A DNA stretch of 64,000 nt, taken from the NCBI GenBank assembly GCA_018649625.1, contig JABIHN010000007.1, positions 1-64,000 on the forward strand, read 5' to 3'. This stretch comes from Fidelibacterota bacterium (GTDB lineage: Bacteria; Fidelibacterota; Marinisomatia; Marinisomatales; UBA1611). A program made the position numbers and the translations under genes. Positions within the stretch are counted from its first letter, which is position 1. Each line of letters begins with the position of its first letter. Shown in pieces: positions 1 to 10,805 of the stretch. The notes under the pieces were generated by a model. It saw only the letters and a program-made list of their open reading frames with translations. It did no database searches and was not told the origin of the DNA.

Positions 1-2546
1 CTAAATAGGTTTCGACTACCATCTCCATATAAATAAATCTGAATGACATTAGATGTATCTAATGAAATATCAGATGGCGATCCACCATTATGTAACCGTA
101 GAAAGTGGGTTGATTCATTTGTATTCCAAGCATATTCTAGTGAACCTGATTTTCTCTCGTTTGAATTCATACTGATTCCAGGGACAAAAAGTGCATTACT
201 ATAACTGAACTGAGTTTGGTTTCCTAAAATTCCTGTTGTGGAACCACTTCCATCGGGTTGCCACCATCCAGCACCAGAGTTAAAACGATCAATATAATTC
301 TTATTTGAGTAATAATGAGATGCGGTATTGTAAGAAAAAGAAATAGGACTTGGTATATCATTTCCAAGTGTGTCTGTGATTGAGTTAATCACAATTTCAC
401 AATTAGTATTATTTAAAAGAGGTGCAAATGATTTTAAAGAAATTGTGGTTATCTCATTTATCGTGTTTTCTACGAAGTCAATTGTAAGTGGTTGAGCATT
501 AGAAAATATTTGAATGCTTGATTCGTTAATTGATTCTGTATCAATTATTTCATCTAAGGTGAAATTGAAAATACCATCAATATCAAAATAATTTTCTACA
601 GGCGGATAAAACTCTGTGATTTGTGGTCCGGTCAAATCCGTTGATTCAGTATAGAGCTGAAATACAATTCCATCACCACCAATACCGTCCATATTTCCAT
701 CAAATGTTAGCCCAATCATATCCGTTAAATCTGCCGTAATTGTTAATTCATAGTTTTGGTCAAATTCTAATAATTCAGGGAAGGAGATTGATACATGTTT
801 ACCATTTGCATCCCAATGGTTTGACCAATTTATTTCCATGGAAGTAGGATTTGGAATTAAATTGAGAGCCGTGAGAAATGAATTTTGATTTATTTTTTTT
901 GAAAATTCTATTTCTATTACCTGATTGACAGGAAGAGTATCACCGTTCATTATATTTATATTAGTTATTGTAGGCGGGAAGGCAGGAATAATTTCAGTTT
1001 CTACACTTGAAAATTGTTCAGACCCAACCCAAAACCTGTTGAAATTTTGAACAGATATTATATAGGATCCTTGATAGGGTTGTAGTCCATTAAAAGAGAG
1101 TGGAACTGTGAAATTTTCTGATTCAAAAAAGATTTTATAAATAAGGGTTGATGTTTCAGTACTATCTGTGGGACGAATACTGATAACAGTCCAAACAGGC
1201 TGGTTTTCATTTGTATTTGGGTCAATCTCAATTTGGTAATCTAGCTCACTATTTTGAATGAGAGATAAATTTGGAATTGGAGGATGTGTTGTTGTAGAAT
1301 CATTGTATGGAATAGATCGAACAATCGTTTTATTTTTAAAAAATGTTTCACCAGCTTCTTCCCAATATAAATAATCGTCCCATGAGCCATAACTGAAAAA
1401 TTGAAAACCATCGATATATCCTACATCTCGGACATCATCTACAATTCCGGAATGGTTGTTCCAAACATTGTTTTCAGCTAAAATATAAGAACCAGGTCCC
1501 ACAGAAAATAAACGACCGTTTTGTATTCCATCTTGAATATAGGGACCCCAACTTTGATTTGAACCTTGTAACATTTGGACAAAGGAAGCTGGAGATGTCC
1601 AGTGGTAGTGCATAGGGGTCAATTGATCTATGTATCCTTCATTAAACCATAATGCGGCATCTTGATAGACCGTGCCATATCCTTGCCACCCTCCCCAGTT
1701 ATATCGCCCTAAAACTGCCGTAGAGAGTCTTACGAAAGGCTTGACGACTTGAATGCTATCATGAAGTGAATGAACTAATTCTGTTACACCAAATCTCCAC
1801 CATTCTTCCCAAGATGAAAATCCGCTCGGAACGCCAGATTGATATGTATGTTCCGCGTCATATAAATATCGTCCTGTTCTTTGTTGAAGGATATTTAATT
1901 CGTCTGGTGAAATTATTCCATCTAATCTATTGAGTTCATCTTCGTGAGTAGTTCCTGTTTGGTTCATTGAACTTGAATGTTCATTCCATCTTACATAATC
2001 TAAATGAAGACCATCAATATCATAATTATTTACAATTTCCATTGCAACATCTACGGTATAGTTTCTAACATCAATTAACCCCGGTGATAATGCTCTATAC
2101 GATGACATTGGATTACCATCTCTATCTCGACATATCCATTCGGGGTGAACTTGTGCCGGTGCTCCTTCTTGTAAACTCGATGTTTGAAAAGTATTAAACC
2201 ATGCATGAAGTTCTAATCCTCGACTATGTGCCGCTTCTACGGCATATTCTAAGGGATCAAAACCTGGATTTTGATAATTTGAATAATATCCCCATGGTTC
2301 ATAGGATGAATTATAATATGCAGTACCACCTTGTCTAACTTGAAATAGAACTGATGTCATATTAGCATCTGCATGGTTATCCATTATTTCATCAATTTTC
2401 TCCATAATTGTTTCAGCAGAAAAGGATGGTCCAATATATTCCCAAGTAATAACCCACGTGGCTCGAAACTCTTTTTCACTTGGCAATGCATCTAACGAAG
2501 ATACTGTAATTGAAAAGATGAGAATATGTAAAATTTTCTTAATCAT
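1..2546 (-). CDS. GHL10-like (glycosyl-hydrolase-like) secreted protein, partial, runs off left edge
   Basis: Reverse strand reads MIKKILHILIFSITVSSLDALPSEKEFRATWVITWEYIGPSFSAETIMEKIDEIMDNHADANMTSVLFQVRQGGTAYYNSS...GFDPLEYAVEAAHSRGLELHAWFNTF, typical of the GHL10 family. Absent from the ORF track because it is open at the window edge. Confidence 0.85.
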   Translation of the reverse strand, partial: MIKKILHILIFSITVSSLDALPSEKEFRATWVITWEYIGPSFSAETIMEKIDEIMDNHADANMTSVLFQVRQGGTAYYNSSYEPWGYYSNYQNPGFDPLEYAVEAAHSRGLELHAWFNTFQTSSLQEGAPAQVHPEWICRDRDGNPMSSYRALSPGLIDVRNYTVDVAMEIVNNYDIDGLHLDYVRWNEHSSSMNQTGTTHEDELNRLDGIISPDELNILQQRTGRYLYDAEHTYQSGVPSGFSSWEEWWRFGVTELVHSLHDSIQVVKPFVRLSTAVLGRYNWGGWQGYGTVYQDAALWFNEGYIDQLTPMHYHWTSPASFVQMLQGSNQSWGPYIQDGIQNGRLFSVGPGSYILAENNVWNNHSGIVDDVRDVGYIDGFQFFSYGSWDDYLYWEEAGETFFKNKTIVRSIPYNDSTTTHPPIPNLSLIQNSELDYQIEIDPNTNENQPVWTVISIRPTDSTETSTLIYKIFFESENFTVPLSFNGLQPYQGSYIISVQNFNRFWVGSEQFSSVETEIIPAFPPTITNINIMNGDTLPVNQVIEIEFSKKINQNSFLTALNLIPNPTSMEINWSNHWDANGKHVSISFPELLEFDQNYELTITADLTDMIGLTFDGNMDGIGGDGIVFQLYTESTDLTGPQITEFYPPVENYFDIDGIFNFTLDEIIDTESINESSIQIFSNAQPLTIDFVENTINEITTISLKSFAPLLNNTNCEIVINSITDTLGNDIPSPISFSYNTASHYYSNKNYIDRFNSGAGWWQPDGSGSTTGILGNQTQFSYSNALFVPGISMNSNERKSGSLEYAWNTNESTHFLRLHNGGSPSDISLDTSNVIQIYLYGDGSRNLF

Positions 2547-2651
2547 AAAAGTTTATTTAAAATTGATTATTGGATTGAAAAATATGCAGGTAATTTAAGA
2601 CATGTCTCTACTAATTTTTACTAACATAAATATTATATATTAATTTTTTTT

Positions 2652-3566
2652 ATGAAAAAAACATCAATCTTTCAAATAATTATTTTTCTTTTTATACCTT
2701 TATTTGCACAAAATAATATGAGTGTGGATTGGAGGAAAGTACCACTAGAATCATCTCATTTAAATGCTGAATGGATTCCAATGCAATCTGAGTTATTTCT
2801 ATCAAATGGAAACAATACTACTTTCCATATACTAGATATTTATACAGAAAAAGTGATTTCGAGCCCAATCCCCAATATGAATACATTTGGAACAAAATGG
2901 TCTCCTGACGGTAGCCAAGCCTTAACACTTCAAATTAAATTTAAGAATAAAAGAAGATTTAATTCCTTAATCGTTGTTAATCGGTATGGAGAGCTGATTA
3001 AAACTATTATTGACTTTACTTTAGATAAAATTAATCCAGTTGGTTGGTCAGGATTACAGTCAATACATTATCTGTTAAATAATGAGTTGAATTCTGTTTC
3101 AATTAATAAAAATAAAATTGAATGGCAGTTTCCTATCAGTTATGCCATAGGAAATAAGTTATTTAGAAAAGTGAATTTATCATCTGTAGAATTATTAAGA
3201 GAAACAGCCACTGTTATTTTAAATCTTTCTACATCTTACTCATCAAGCTTAATTGCATTTGAAGAATATGGTGGAAATTTGTGGGTTATGGATCCATCAA
3301 CTAAATTTCTTAAAGAGATTGGTCCAGGAAATGCACCCGCAATTTCGCCCAATGGTTTTTTTATTTTGTTCATGGTGTTAGAAGATGATGGATACCAGCT
3401 AACAAAAGGTGAAATTTATATATGGGATAAGAAGGCTGATCAAATTTCACAACTAACCTATTCAGAAAACCAAATTGAAATGAATCCATCTATCTCAACT
3501 GATGGCAAATATATTTCTGCTACGATTTATCCCGAAGGCACATTACTAATTGGTACGGTCCAATGA
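2652..3566 (+). CDS. Secreted TolB/WD40-like beta-propeller protein
   Basis: Signal peptide, then repeated WSPDG / ISPNG / ISTDGKYIS propeller motifs. Confidence 0.6.
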   Translation: MKKTSIFQIIIFLFIPLFAQNNMSVDWRKVPLESSHLNAEWIPMQSELFLSNGNNTTFHILDIYTEKVISSPIPNMNTFGTKWSPDGSQALTLQIKFKNKRRFNSLIVVNRYGELIKTIIDFTLDKINPVGWSGLQSIHYLLNNELNSVSINKNKIEWQFPISYAIGNKLFRKVNLSSVELLRETATVILNLSTSYSSSLIAFEEYGGNLWVMDPSTKFLKEIGPGNAPAISPNGFFILFMVLEDDGYQLTKGEIYIWDKKADQISQLTYSENQIEMNPSISTDGKYISATIYPEGTLLIGTVQ

Positions 3567-6067
3567 TAAAATTTTCTGTTTATTTTTTATTACTTATTTT
3601 TTCTCTTTCTCAAGCGCAAGTTACGGGCTTAAATGGTTGGGATCTTTTTATTGACCCAGGCCATAGTCAAACCCAAAACATGGGAATTAATGGATATTCT
3701 GAAGCAGAAGAATCGCTCGGTGTTGGATTACATTTAAAACAAATTTTAGAAAATCAAACTGATATTGATACTGTCTTTATTTCTCGTACAAATCATACCC
3801 AAGATGTATCTTTATATCAAAGAACAAATTATGCTAATTCAGTCGGTGCATCATGGTATCATTCTATTCATAGTGATGCGAGTAGTAATTCAAATACGAA
3901 TAAAACACTTATGCTTTGGGGACAATTAAATAATGGAAATCCTGACCCACCACCGGGTGGAGAAGCGATGAGTAGTTATATGATCGATTTTTTAACTGAA
4001 GGGATGCAAATACAATCTTCAGGCTCTTATGGTGATTGTAGTTTTTATACATGGAGTGATTATTGTGCAAATTCAGGTGGACCTTATTTATATGTAAATC
4101 GAAATACGAATATGCCATCCGAATTAAGTGAAGAAGGGCATCATACAAACCCTGAACAAAATCAATTAATGATGAATAATGAGTATAAAAGAATGGTCTC
4201 ATATTTATTATATTGGTCCATATTGGAATACCATGAGATTGATCGACCATTTGTTGGTCAACTTGCAGGGATAATAATGGATACTGAATCACAACTCCCA
4301 ATTAATGGAGCAACAATTTCAGTGGGGAATTCCACCTATACAACAGATACATATGAATCATTATTTCATAATTACTCTTCAAATCAAACTGAATTAAGAA
4401 ATGGATTTTATTGGATGGAAGGGTTGGCAGATTCTACGTATGAAATGATTGTAACAGCACCAGGATATTATAGCGATACAGTTAGTGTAATTATTAATTC
4501 ATCATTTATTACGTTTCAAAATGTTCAACTCTTATCAGATGAACCCCCTATCATTGTTGAAACAAATCCAATAGAAGGTGATACATTATTTCCTGCTTGG
4601 GATAATGTAGAAATATACTTTAGCAGGCCAATAAGTCTAGAATCTATTGAATCATCAATAATCTTTGATCCTGAAATTAGTTTTTCTTCAAATTGGGGAA
4701 ACGAGAATAGAATGCTGACTATTTCTCCAGACAGTTTTGAGTTTGAAACGGATTATTCATTAATTCTTTTGGATAGTATTTTTGATGTTTATGGTCACAA
4801 TTTAGATGGAGATGGAGATGGAGAATCTGGTGGGAGTTTTGAATTAACATTTAGGACAGGACCCATGGATATGAGTCCACCAGAGATTATAAGTATTTAC
4901 CCAATTGGAAATGGGACAAATATCGAATTACGACCAATTATTAATATTCAATTTGATGAATTACTAAATACAGATATGGATTTGGCATCTCATTTTAAAT
5001 TAGAAAGGTTTCAAAATAATTCTGAAACTATTGGTCAATTTGTATATTACCCGATAAAAAATAAAAGCTCCATTTGTTTTTTTCCAGAAAGTAATCTCTT
5101 TGAAAATGAAGTGTATGTTACCCGACTCTATTCGGGATTAATGGATGAGTTTTTAAATCCAATTATTAGTAATCGTGGCTTTAGTTTTCAGACGGGTAAT
5201 ATTGATTATGAAATAACAATTATTGATAACCTTGAATCGAATATAACAGATAATTGGTGGGGACCATTGAGCTCAGGAAGTACAACAGGAGTTATTGCTG
5301 ATAGTACATTTATGAATTCAAATACATTTATAACAAATCTTCTTTATGAAAGTGACTATTCCATGGAAATATCTTATGGTTGGAATCTCTCAGGGAGCGA
5401 TTGGCTTCTGAGATTGTATTTATCTGGTGGTGCACCAAGACAAATCACATTTAACAGCTCAAAAACAATGCAAGCTTATGTTTTTGGAGATGGATCAAAT
5501 AACAAATTTAGGTTTTGTGTTGATGATAATATTAATTCCAATAATGCGGGGCATGAAGTGAGCCCTTGGTACATTTTAGATTGGATTGGATGGAAATTAG
5601 TTTCATGGAATATGGATGAAGATGGAACAGGTGAATGGATCGGAGATGGTGAATTAGATGGAGTAATGAGATTTGATAGTTTTCAATTATCTTATTCGGA
5701 AGGGCAATCCCAGTTTGGGGAAATATATATTGATGATTTTCGAATTGTTGACGAATACGAATTATCAGTTGATAAAGAAATAATCCCTGATGAACTGTTA
5801 TTGTTCGGAAACTACCCGAACCCTTTTAATCCATCCACTAAAATAAAATTTCAATTGGGTCAAACCCGTCAAGTAAAAATCACTATTTTTGATTTGTTAG
5901 GTAATCAAATAAAAGAATTAACAAATTCAACTTTTAATAGCGGTACTCATGATTTATTATGGGACGGGACAAATCGACATGGTGAGTTGGTATCTTCGGG
6001 TGTTTATATTTATTCTTTAGTATCAAAGGAAATAAATATAGTGAGACGAATGATTCTTTTAAAATAA
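3563..6067 (+). CDS. N-acetylmuramoyl-L-alanine amidase (amidase_3) with carboxypeptidase-like and Ig-like domains and a C-terminal sorting domain
   Basis: LFIDPGHSQ...SEAEESL...SIHSDASSN amidase_3 motifs; C-term [16 protein letters not shown]...GVYIYSLV. Confidence 0.85.
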   Translation: MIKFSVYFLLLIFSLSQAQVTGLNGWDLFIDPGHSQTQNMGINGYSEAEESLGVGLHLKQILENQTDIDTVFISRTNHTQDVSLYQRTNYANSVGASWYHSIHSDASSNSNTNKTLMLWGQLNNGNPDPPPGGEAMSSYMIDFLTEGMQIQSSGSYGDCSFYTWSDYCANSGGPYLYVNRNTNMPSELSEEGHHTNPEQNQLMMNNEYKRMVSYLLYWSILEYHEIDRPFVGQLAGIIMDTESQLPINGATISVGNSTYTTDTYESLFHNYSSNQTELRNGFYWMEGLADSTYEMIVTAPGYYSDTVSVIINSSFITFQNVQLLSDEPPIIVETNPIEGDTLFPAWDNVEIYFSRPISLESIESSIIFDPEISFSSNWGNENRMLTISPDSFEFETDYSLILLDSIFDVYGHNLDGDGDGESGGSFELTFRTGPMDMSPPEIISIYPIGNGTNIELRPIINIQFDELLNTDMDLASHFKLERFQNNSETIGQFVYYPIKNKSSICFFPESNLFENEVYVTRLYSGLMDEFLNPIISNRGFSFQTGNIDYEITIIDNLESNITDNWWGPLSSGSTTGVIADSTFMNSNTFITNLLYESDYSMEISYGWNLSGSDWLLRLYLSGGAPRQITFNSSKTMQAYVFGDGSNNKFRFCVDDNINSNNAGHEVSPWYILDWIGWKLVSWNMDEDGTGEWIGDGELDGVMRFDSFQLSYSEGQSQFGEIYIDDFRIVDEYELSVDKEIIPDELLLFGNYPNPFNPSTKIKFQLGQTRQVKITIFDLLGNQIKELTNSTFNSGTHDLLWDGTNRHGELVSSGVYIYSLVSKEINIVRRMILLK

Positions 6068-6096
6068 TCTGTTTTTTACAAGATTTGGAGCAATAA

Positions 6097-7500
6097 ATGC
6101 ATTGGATAGATACATCGATTATAATATTATTTTTATTCGGACTTATGGGATTTGGTTGGTGGCAAAGTCGATTAAATAAATCATCGGCTGATTATTTTTT
6201 AGGTGGTAAGAATATTCCATGGGTCGTCGCAATGTTTTCGATTGTTGCTACAGAAACATCGGTTTTAACTTTTATTAGTATACCCGGAATTGCGTATCGT
6301 GGAAATTGGTTTTTTCTTCAATTGGCGATAGGTTATATCTTTGGAAGAATTCTAGTGAGCATTTTTTTACTTCCAAAATATTTCAGTTCAGGCGTCACGT
6401 CTATATATGAAGTCTTGGGAGAAAAATTTGGCCCAGAAATTCAAAAAGTTGCATCAGGTGTATTTCTTATTACTCGAATTCTTGCCGATGGAATTCGATA
6501 TTTAGCGACTGCAGTTATCGTTCAAGTTGTAACAGGATGGTCGTTACCGATGGCGGTAATAGTCATAGGAAGTGTAACTTTGGTATATTCTCTTCTAGGT
6601 GGAATTCGCACAATTGTTTGGATCGATAGCTTCCAATTTGTACTTTATTTAGTTGGCGGACTTATTTCTATTTTTTATATATTATTTAATATGGCACCTT
6701 CTGCTAGTGAAGAAATTTCAGAATTGAATCAACTAGGTAAACTTGATTTTTTATCATTTGGTACGGAAAACTTTTTAAAAGATCCATGGTTTATGTTAAG
6801 TGCTGTTGTGGGTGGTATGTTTTTATCTTTTGCTTCTCATGGCGCTGATTATATGATGGTTCAACGTGTATTGGGAACCAAAGACCTTGAATCTGGAAGA
6901 AAAGCAATGATTGGAAGTGGACTCTTTGTGTTTCTTCAATTCGGAATCTTCTTATTGGCTGGATCATTAATTTATATTTATTTGGGTGGAATGGAATTAG
7001 AAAAAGATCGTGAATTCTCAACATTTATCATAGATCATTTACCTATTGGAGTGAAAGGTTTGCTATTGGCAGGAATATTATCGGCAGCCATGTCAACATT
7101 GAGTTCATCTATAAATTCTTTAGCATCATCAACAATCAACGATTGGTTTAAAGGTAGCGCTGATTTAAAAATGTCTAGGATTGTTAGTGGATTATGGGCA
7201 ATTGTTTTAATAGGAATTGCACTTATATTTGATGAAGGAGATTCAGCTATTGTAATCATGGGGCTTACCATCGCATCATTTACCTATGGCGGATTATTAG
7301 GTTTATTCCTTTTAAGCAAACTGGACCAATCCTTTCAGCCAATAAGCTTGATTTTTGGTTTAATCTCGAGTTGTTTAATTGTATTCTATTTAAAGGAAGT
7401 CGGACTAGCATGGACTTGGTTTATTCTTGTTTCAGTTGCTGTAAATATGGGTATAACAATTGTAACTGAACGATTTTTACGATTTGTAAAATATTTATAG
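6097..7500 (+). CDS. Sodium:solute symporter (SSS family)
   Basis: Polytopic; DYFLGGKNIPWVVAMFSIVATETS motif typical of SSS transporters. Confidence 0.85.
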   Translation: MHWIDTSIIILFLFGLMGFGWWQSRLNKSSADYFLGGKNIPWVVAMFSIVATETSVLTFISIPGIAYRGNWFFLQLAIGYIFGRILVSIFLLPKYFSSGVTSIYEVLGEKFGPEIQKVASGVFLITRILADGIRYLATAVIVQVVTGWSLPMAVIVIGSVTLVYSLLGGIRTIVWIDSFQFVLYLVGGLISIFYILFNMAPSASEEISELNQLGKLDFLSFGTENFLKDPWFMLSAVVGGMFLSFASHGADYMMVQRVLGTKDLESGRKAMIGSGLFVFLQFGIFLLAGSLIYIYLGGMELEKDREFSTFIIDHLPIGVKGLLLAGILSAAMSTLSSSINSLASSTINDWFKGSADLKMSRIVSGLWAIVLIGIALIFDEGDSAIVIMGLTIASFTYGGLLGLFLLSKLDQSFQPISLIFGLISSCLIVFYLKEVGLAWTWFILVSVAVNMGITIVTERFLRFVKYL

Positions 7501-7512
7501 CATTAGAATAAG

Positions 7513-8637
7513 TTGAAGCAATTTACTTCAAATAATCCAATTAGAACCATGGGGCTCATGACTGGGACTTCAATGGATGGTCTAGATTTAGCCGTTGTGG
7601 ATATTGTCATAAAAAATGGTTATCCGGTACCAAGTAATGTGATATCCCACACAATTCCATTCCCCGGAAAATTAAAAAAACAAATATCATTAGCTGTCTC
7701 TGGTAATAAATCTTTATATAAGTCTTTGGATGATACCTTAGGGAGATGGATAGCAGATGTAGCATTTGAATATGTTAATAATAATAATATTTCAAATATT
7801 GAATTAATTGGTATACATGGACAGACAGTTTTTCATGAGAGCGGGGTAAAAAGCATTCAAGTTGGTAATCCGAAATATTTAGTTAATACATTTAATATTC
7901 CAGTTATTTATGATTTTCGTTCAGCAGATATTAATGTTGGTGGTACTGGTGCGCCTTTGATTCCCAAAATTGACGAATGGATATTTCAACGAAAAAAGTC
8001 TGCTGTCATGTGTGTAAATATTGGTGGGATAGCGAATGTTACTTTGATGCCACCTAAAGAAAAAGGAAAAATTCTTGGATTTGATACAGGGCCTGGCATG
8101 GCAATGTTGGATGAAATATATCGGTCTCATTTTATTGAAGGGTATGATATATCGGGGAAAGTTGCAAAAAAGGGTAGGATTAATAAAGCTTTGGTTAATG
8201 ATTGGATGAATGATTCATTTATTCAAAAAATACCACCAAAATCAACTGGTCGAGATAATTATGGTCACTCTTGGATTACAGAGCATCGTAACGAATTAGA
8301 CTCCATCTCTTTCGAAGATCGATTAGCAAATCTTGCTTATTTTACAGCTCGATCTATTATTCATGGGTGTTATTCATTTCTAGATAAATGGAATGTATCT
8401 GAATGCGTTATTTCAGGCGGAGGAAGCCATCATGAACAAATTTTTTTCCACTTAGGTCGATTACTATATCCCGTTTCTTTAAAAAGGGCTGATGAATATG
8501 GATTCTCTGTTGATGGAAAAGAAGCGATTGGTTTTGCGCTTCTTGCAGTGGCCCATGTAAAAAATATTTTCGGAAATATTCCTTCGGTCACCGGCGCAAC
8601 AAAAGAAGTCGTACTTGGGAATATGGTTAAGCCGTGA
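7513..8637 (+). CDS. anmK: Anhydro-N-acetylmuramic acid kinase (TTG start)
   Basis: MGLMTGTSMDGLDLAVVDI; GFDTGPGMAMLDE; CVISGGGSHH motifs. Confidence 0.92.
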   Translation: MKQFTSNNPIRTMGLMTGTSMDGLDLAVVDIVIKNGYPVPSNVISHTIPFPGKLKKQISLAVSGNKSLYKSLDDTLGRWIADVAFEYVNNNNISNIELIGIHGQTVFHESGVKSIQVGNPKYLVNTFNIPVIYDFRSADINVGGTGAPLIPKIDEWIFQRKKSAVMCVNIGGIANVTLMPPKEKGKILGFDTGPGMAMLDEIYRSHFIEGYDISGKVAKKGRINKALVNDWMNDSFIQKIPPKSTGRDNYGHSWITEHRNELDSISFEDRLANLAYFTARSIIHGCYSFLDKWNVSECVISGGGSHHEQIFFHLGRLLYPVSLKRADEYGFSVDGKEAIGFALLAVAHVKNIFGNIPSVTGATKEVVLGNMVKP

Positions 8638-9974
8638 AAAATAATTTAGAACTACTTTCTCCTGCTGGAAATTTATCCAAATTAAAATATGCGTTTGCTT
8701 ATGGTGCAGATGCAGTTTATGCTGGTGTGCCACGATTTTCTCTACGTACACGAGAAAATGAATTCAAAGAAGAAACGCTCATTGAAGGAATTAAATATGC
8801 TCATGACTTAGGGAAGAAAATTTATTTGACTCTAAATATTTATGCCCATAATACGAAAGTGGATGGTTTCATTCGCGAATTGGAAAAAGTAGCCGAATGG
8901 AAACCCGATGGACTCATAATGGCCGATCCGGGATTAATTAATCAAGCTATTAAACGTGTGCCACAAATTCCGGTACATTTATCAACTCAAGCAAATGCAA
9001 CCAATTGGACTACAGTTGAATTTTGGAAAGATTTAGGAGTGGAACGGATTATTCTTTCAAGGGAATTACGTTTGAAAGAAATTTCAGAAATTCATGAAAA
9101 AGTTTCTGATATCGAATTAGAATGTTTTGTTCATGGTGCAATTTGTATTGCCTATTCTGGGCGATGTTTAATTACAAATTATATGAACCATCGAGATGCA
9201 AATCAGGGGACGTGTACAAATTCATGTCGTTGGAATTATGAATTGGGTGAAGAATCAGATTCTTTATTAGAAAATGAATCGCATCAACATTCATCCATAC
9301 AAGATAGAAATTATGATAGACCGGCAGGGGAATATTATGTGAAAGAGAAAGAACGAAAAGATGAAAAATACCCAATAGAAGAAGATGAAAGTGGAACTTA
9401 TTTATTTAATGCTAAGGATTTATGCTCTGTTGAACTTCTAGAACAACTTCAATCGGCAGGAGTTAGTAGCTTTAAAATTGAAGGTCGAACAAAATCAGAA
9501 TATTATGCTGCAATGTCTGCAAGATCCTATAGGAAAGCCATTGATGATATGAAATCGGGTAAACCATTTAACTCGGACGTGTTAAAAGATTTATTAGCCT
9601 TATCTAATCGTGGGTACACCACTGGATTTTATACAAGAAATCCAAGGGAGTTTGGTGAAAATATTCATTCTAGTCGATCATCTGAACGATTTAAAAAAGC
9701 GGCTGGTATGAATTGTGAGTGGGATGAAAAGAATGGATTACTCTGGTTTGATATAAAAAACAGGCTAGAAATTAATAATGATATTGAGCTGATTTCTCCG
9801 TCTTCTGTAGAAGAATTTGAAATTAAAGAAATTATTAATTCAAAATATCAAAAAGTAGAAGTTGCTCATGGAGGGACGGGAAGGTTTGCAATTCCTGTTG
9901 AAAAAAATCCTGGTAAATTTTCTATTTTAAGACGAAAGTTAAATGACAATGAAATATCTCAATTAATACAATAG
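8634..9974 (+). CDS. U32 family peptidase
   Basis: LLSPAGNLSKLKYAFAYGADAVYAGVPRFSLR...CFVHGAICIAYSGRCLITNY; overlaps anmK stop. Confidence 0.92.
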   Translation: MKNNLELLSPAGNLSKLKYAFAYGADAVYAGVPRFSLRTRENEFKEETLIEGIKYAHDLGKKIYLTLNIYAHNTKVDGFIRELEKVAEWKPDGLIMADPGLINQAIKRVPQIPVHLSTQANATNWTTVEFWKDLGVERIILSRELRLKEISEIHEKVSDIELECFVHGAICIAYSGRCLITNYMNHRDANQGTCTNSCRWNYELGEESDSLLENESHQHSSIQDRNYDRPAGEYYVKEKERKDEKYPIEEDESGTYLFNAKDLCSVELLEQLQSAGVSSFKIEGRTKSEYYAAMSARSYRKAIDDMKSGKPFNSDVLKDLLALSNRGYTTGFYTRNPREFGENIHSSRSSERFKKAAGMNCEWDEKNGLLWFDIKNRLEINNDIELISPSSVEEFEIKEIINSKYQKVEVAHGGTGRFAIPVEKNPGKFSILRRKLNDNEISQLIQ

Positions 9975-10001
9975 AAGGATTTTTATAAAAAGATTTAAAC
10001 G

Positions 10002-10799
10002 ATGCGACTAATTATTCAAAACAATTATGATAATGTCAGTTTTTGGACCGCACATTATATTAAAAATAGAATTAAGAAATTTCAGCCATCTGAAGAAAAT
10101 CCATTTATATTGGGACTTCCCACAGGTTCATCGCCTATTGGTACATATAAGGCATTGGTGAAGCTTTATGAAAAAGGTGAAATATCTTTTAAACATGTGA
10201 TTACTTTTAATATGGATGAATATGTGGGTTTGTCAAAAAATCATCCAGAAAGTTATACAGCCTTCATGTATAAAAATTTATTTAACCATATTGATATTCC
10301 TAAAAACCAAATCAATATTCTAGATGGAAATGCTTCTGATTTAGAAGGTGAGTGCAATAGGTTCGAAAAAAAAATTATGTCAGTTGGCGGTATTCATTTG
10401 TTTTTGGGCGGCATAGGAAGTGACGGCCATATTGCATTTAATGAACCCGGTTCATCTTTGTCATCTCAAACAAGAATAAAGACGCTCACAAAAGATACTA
10501 TCATTGCCAATTCACGCTTTTTTGAAAATGATTTATCTAAAGTTCCCGCGACAGCTTTAACTGTTGGTGTGAAGACTGTAATGGATGCAGGCGAAGTTGT
10601 AATCATAGTGACAGGCCATCAAAAAGCTCGTGCTTTGGCTAAAGCAATAGAAGGCAGTGTAAATCATATGTGGACAATAAGTATGCTTCAGCTTCATCCT
10701 CACGGAATTATTGTGGCAGATGATGATGCAACGGATGAGTTAAAAGTAGGTACCGTTAATTATTTTAAAGAAATTGAGCGAGAAAATATAATTGGGTGA
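10002..10799 (+). CDS. nagB: Glucosamine-6-phosphate deaminase
   Basis: [15 protein letters not shown]...FNMDEYVGL...[17 protein letters not shown]. Confidence 0.93.
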   Translation: MRLIIQNNYDNVSFWTAHYIKNRIKKFQPSEENPFILGLPTGSSPIGTYKALVKLYEKGEISFKHVITFNMDEYVGLSKNHPESYTAFMYKNLFNHIDIPKNQINILDGNASDLEGECNRFEKKIMSVGGIHLFLGGIGSDGHIAFNEPGSSLSSQTRIKTLTKDTIIANSRFFENDLSKVPATALTVGVKTVMDAGEVVIIVTGHQKARALAKAIEGSVNHMWTISMLQLHPHGIIVADDDATDELKVGTVNYFKEIERENIIG

Positions 10800-10805
10800 T
10801 GTGTT

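Noticed and set aside
3909-4301. Antisense 130-aa ORF inside the amidase gene
   Set aside because: Shadow ORF; low-complexity His/Tyr/Asn-rich sequence and the sense strand encodes a well-conserved protein.
8634-9974. U32 peptidase as a novel enzyme
   Set aside because: Standard conserved U32 family gene; nothing unusual beyond context.
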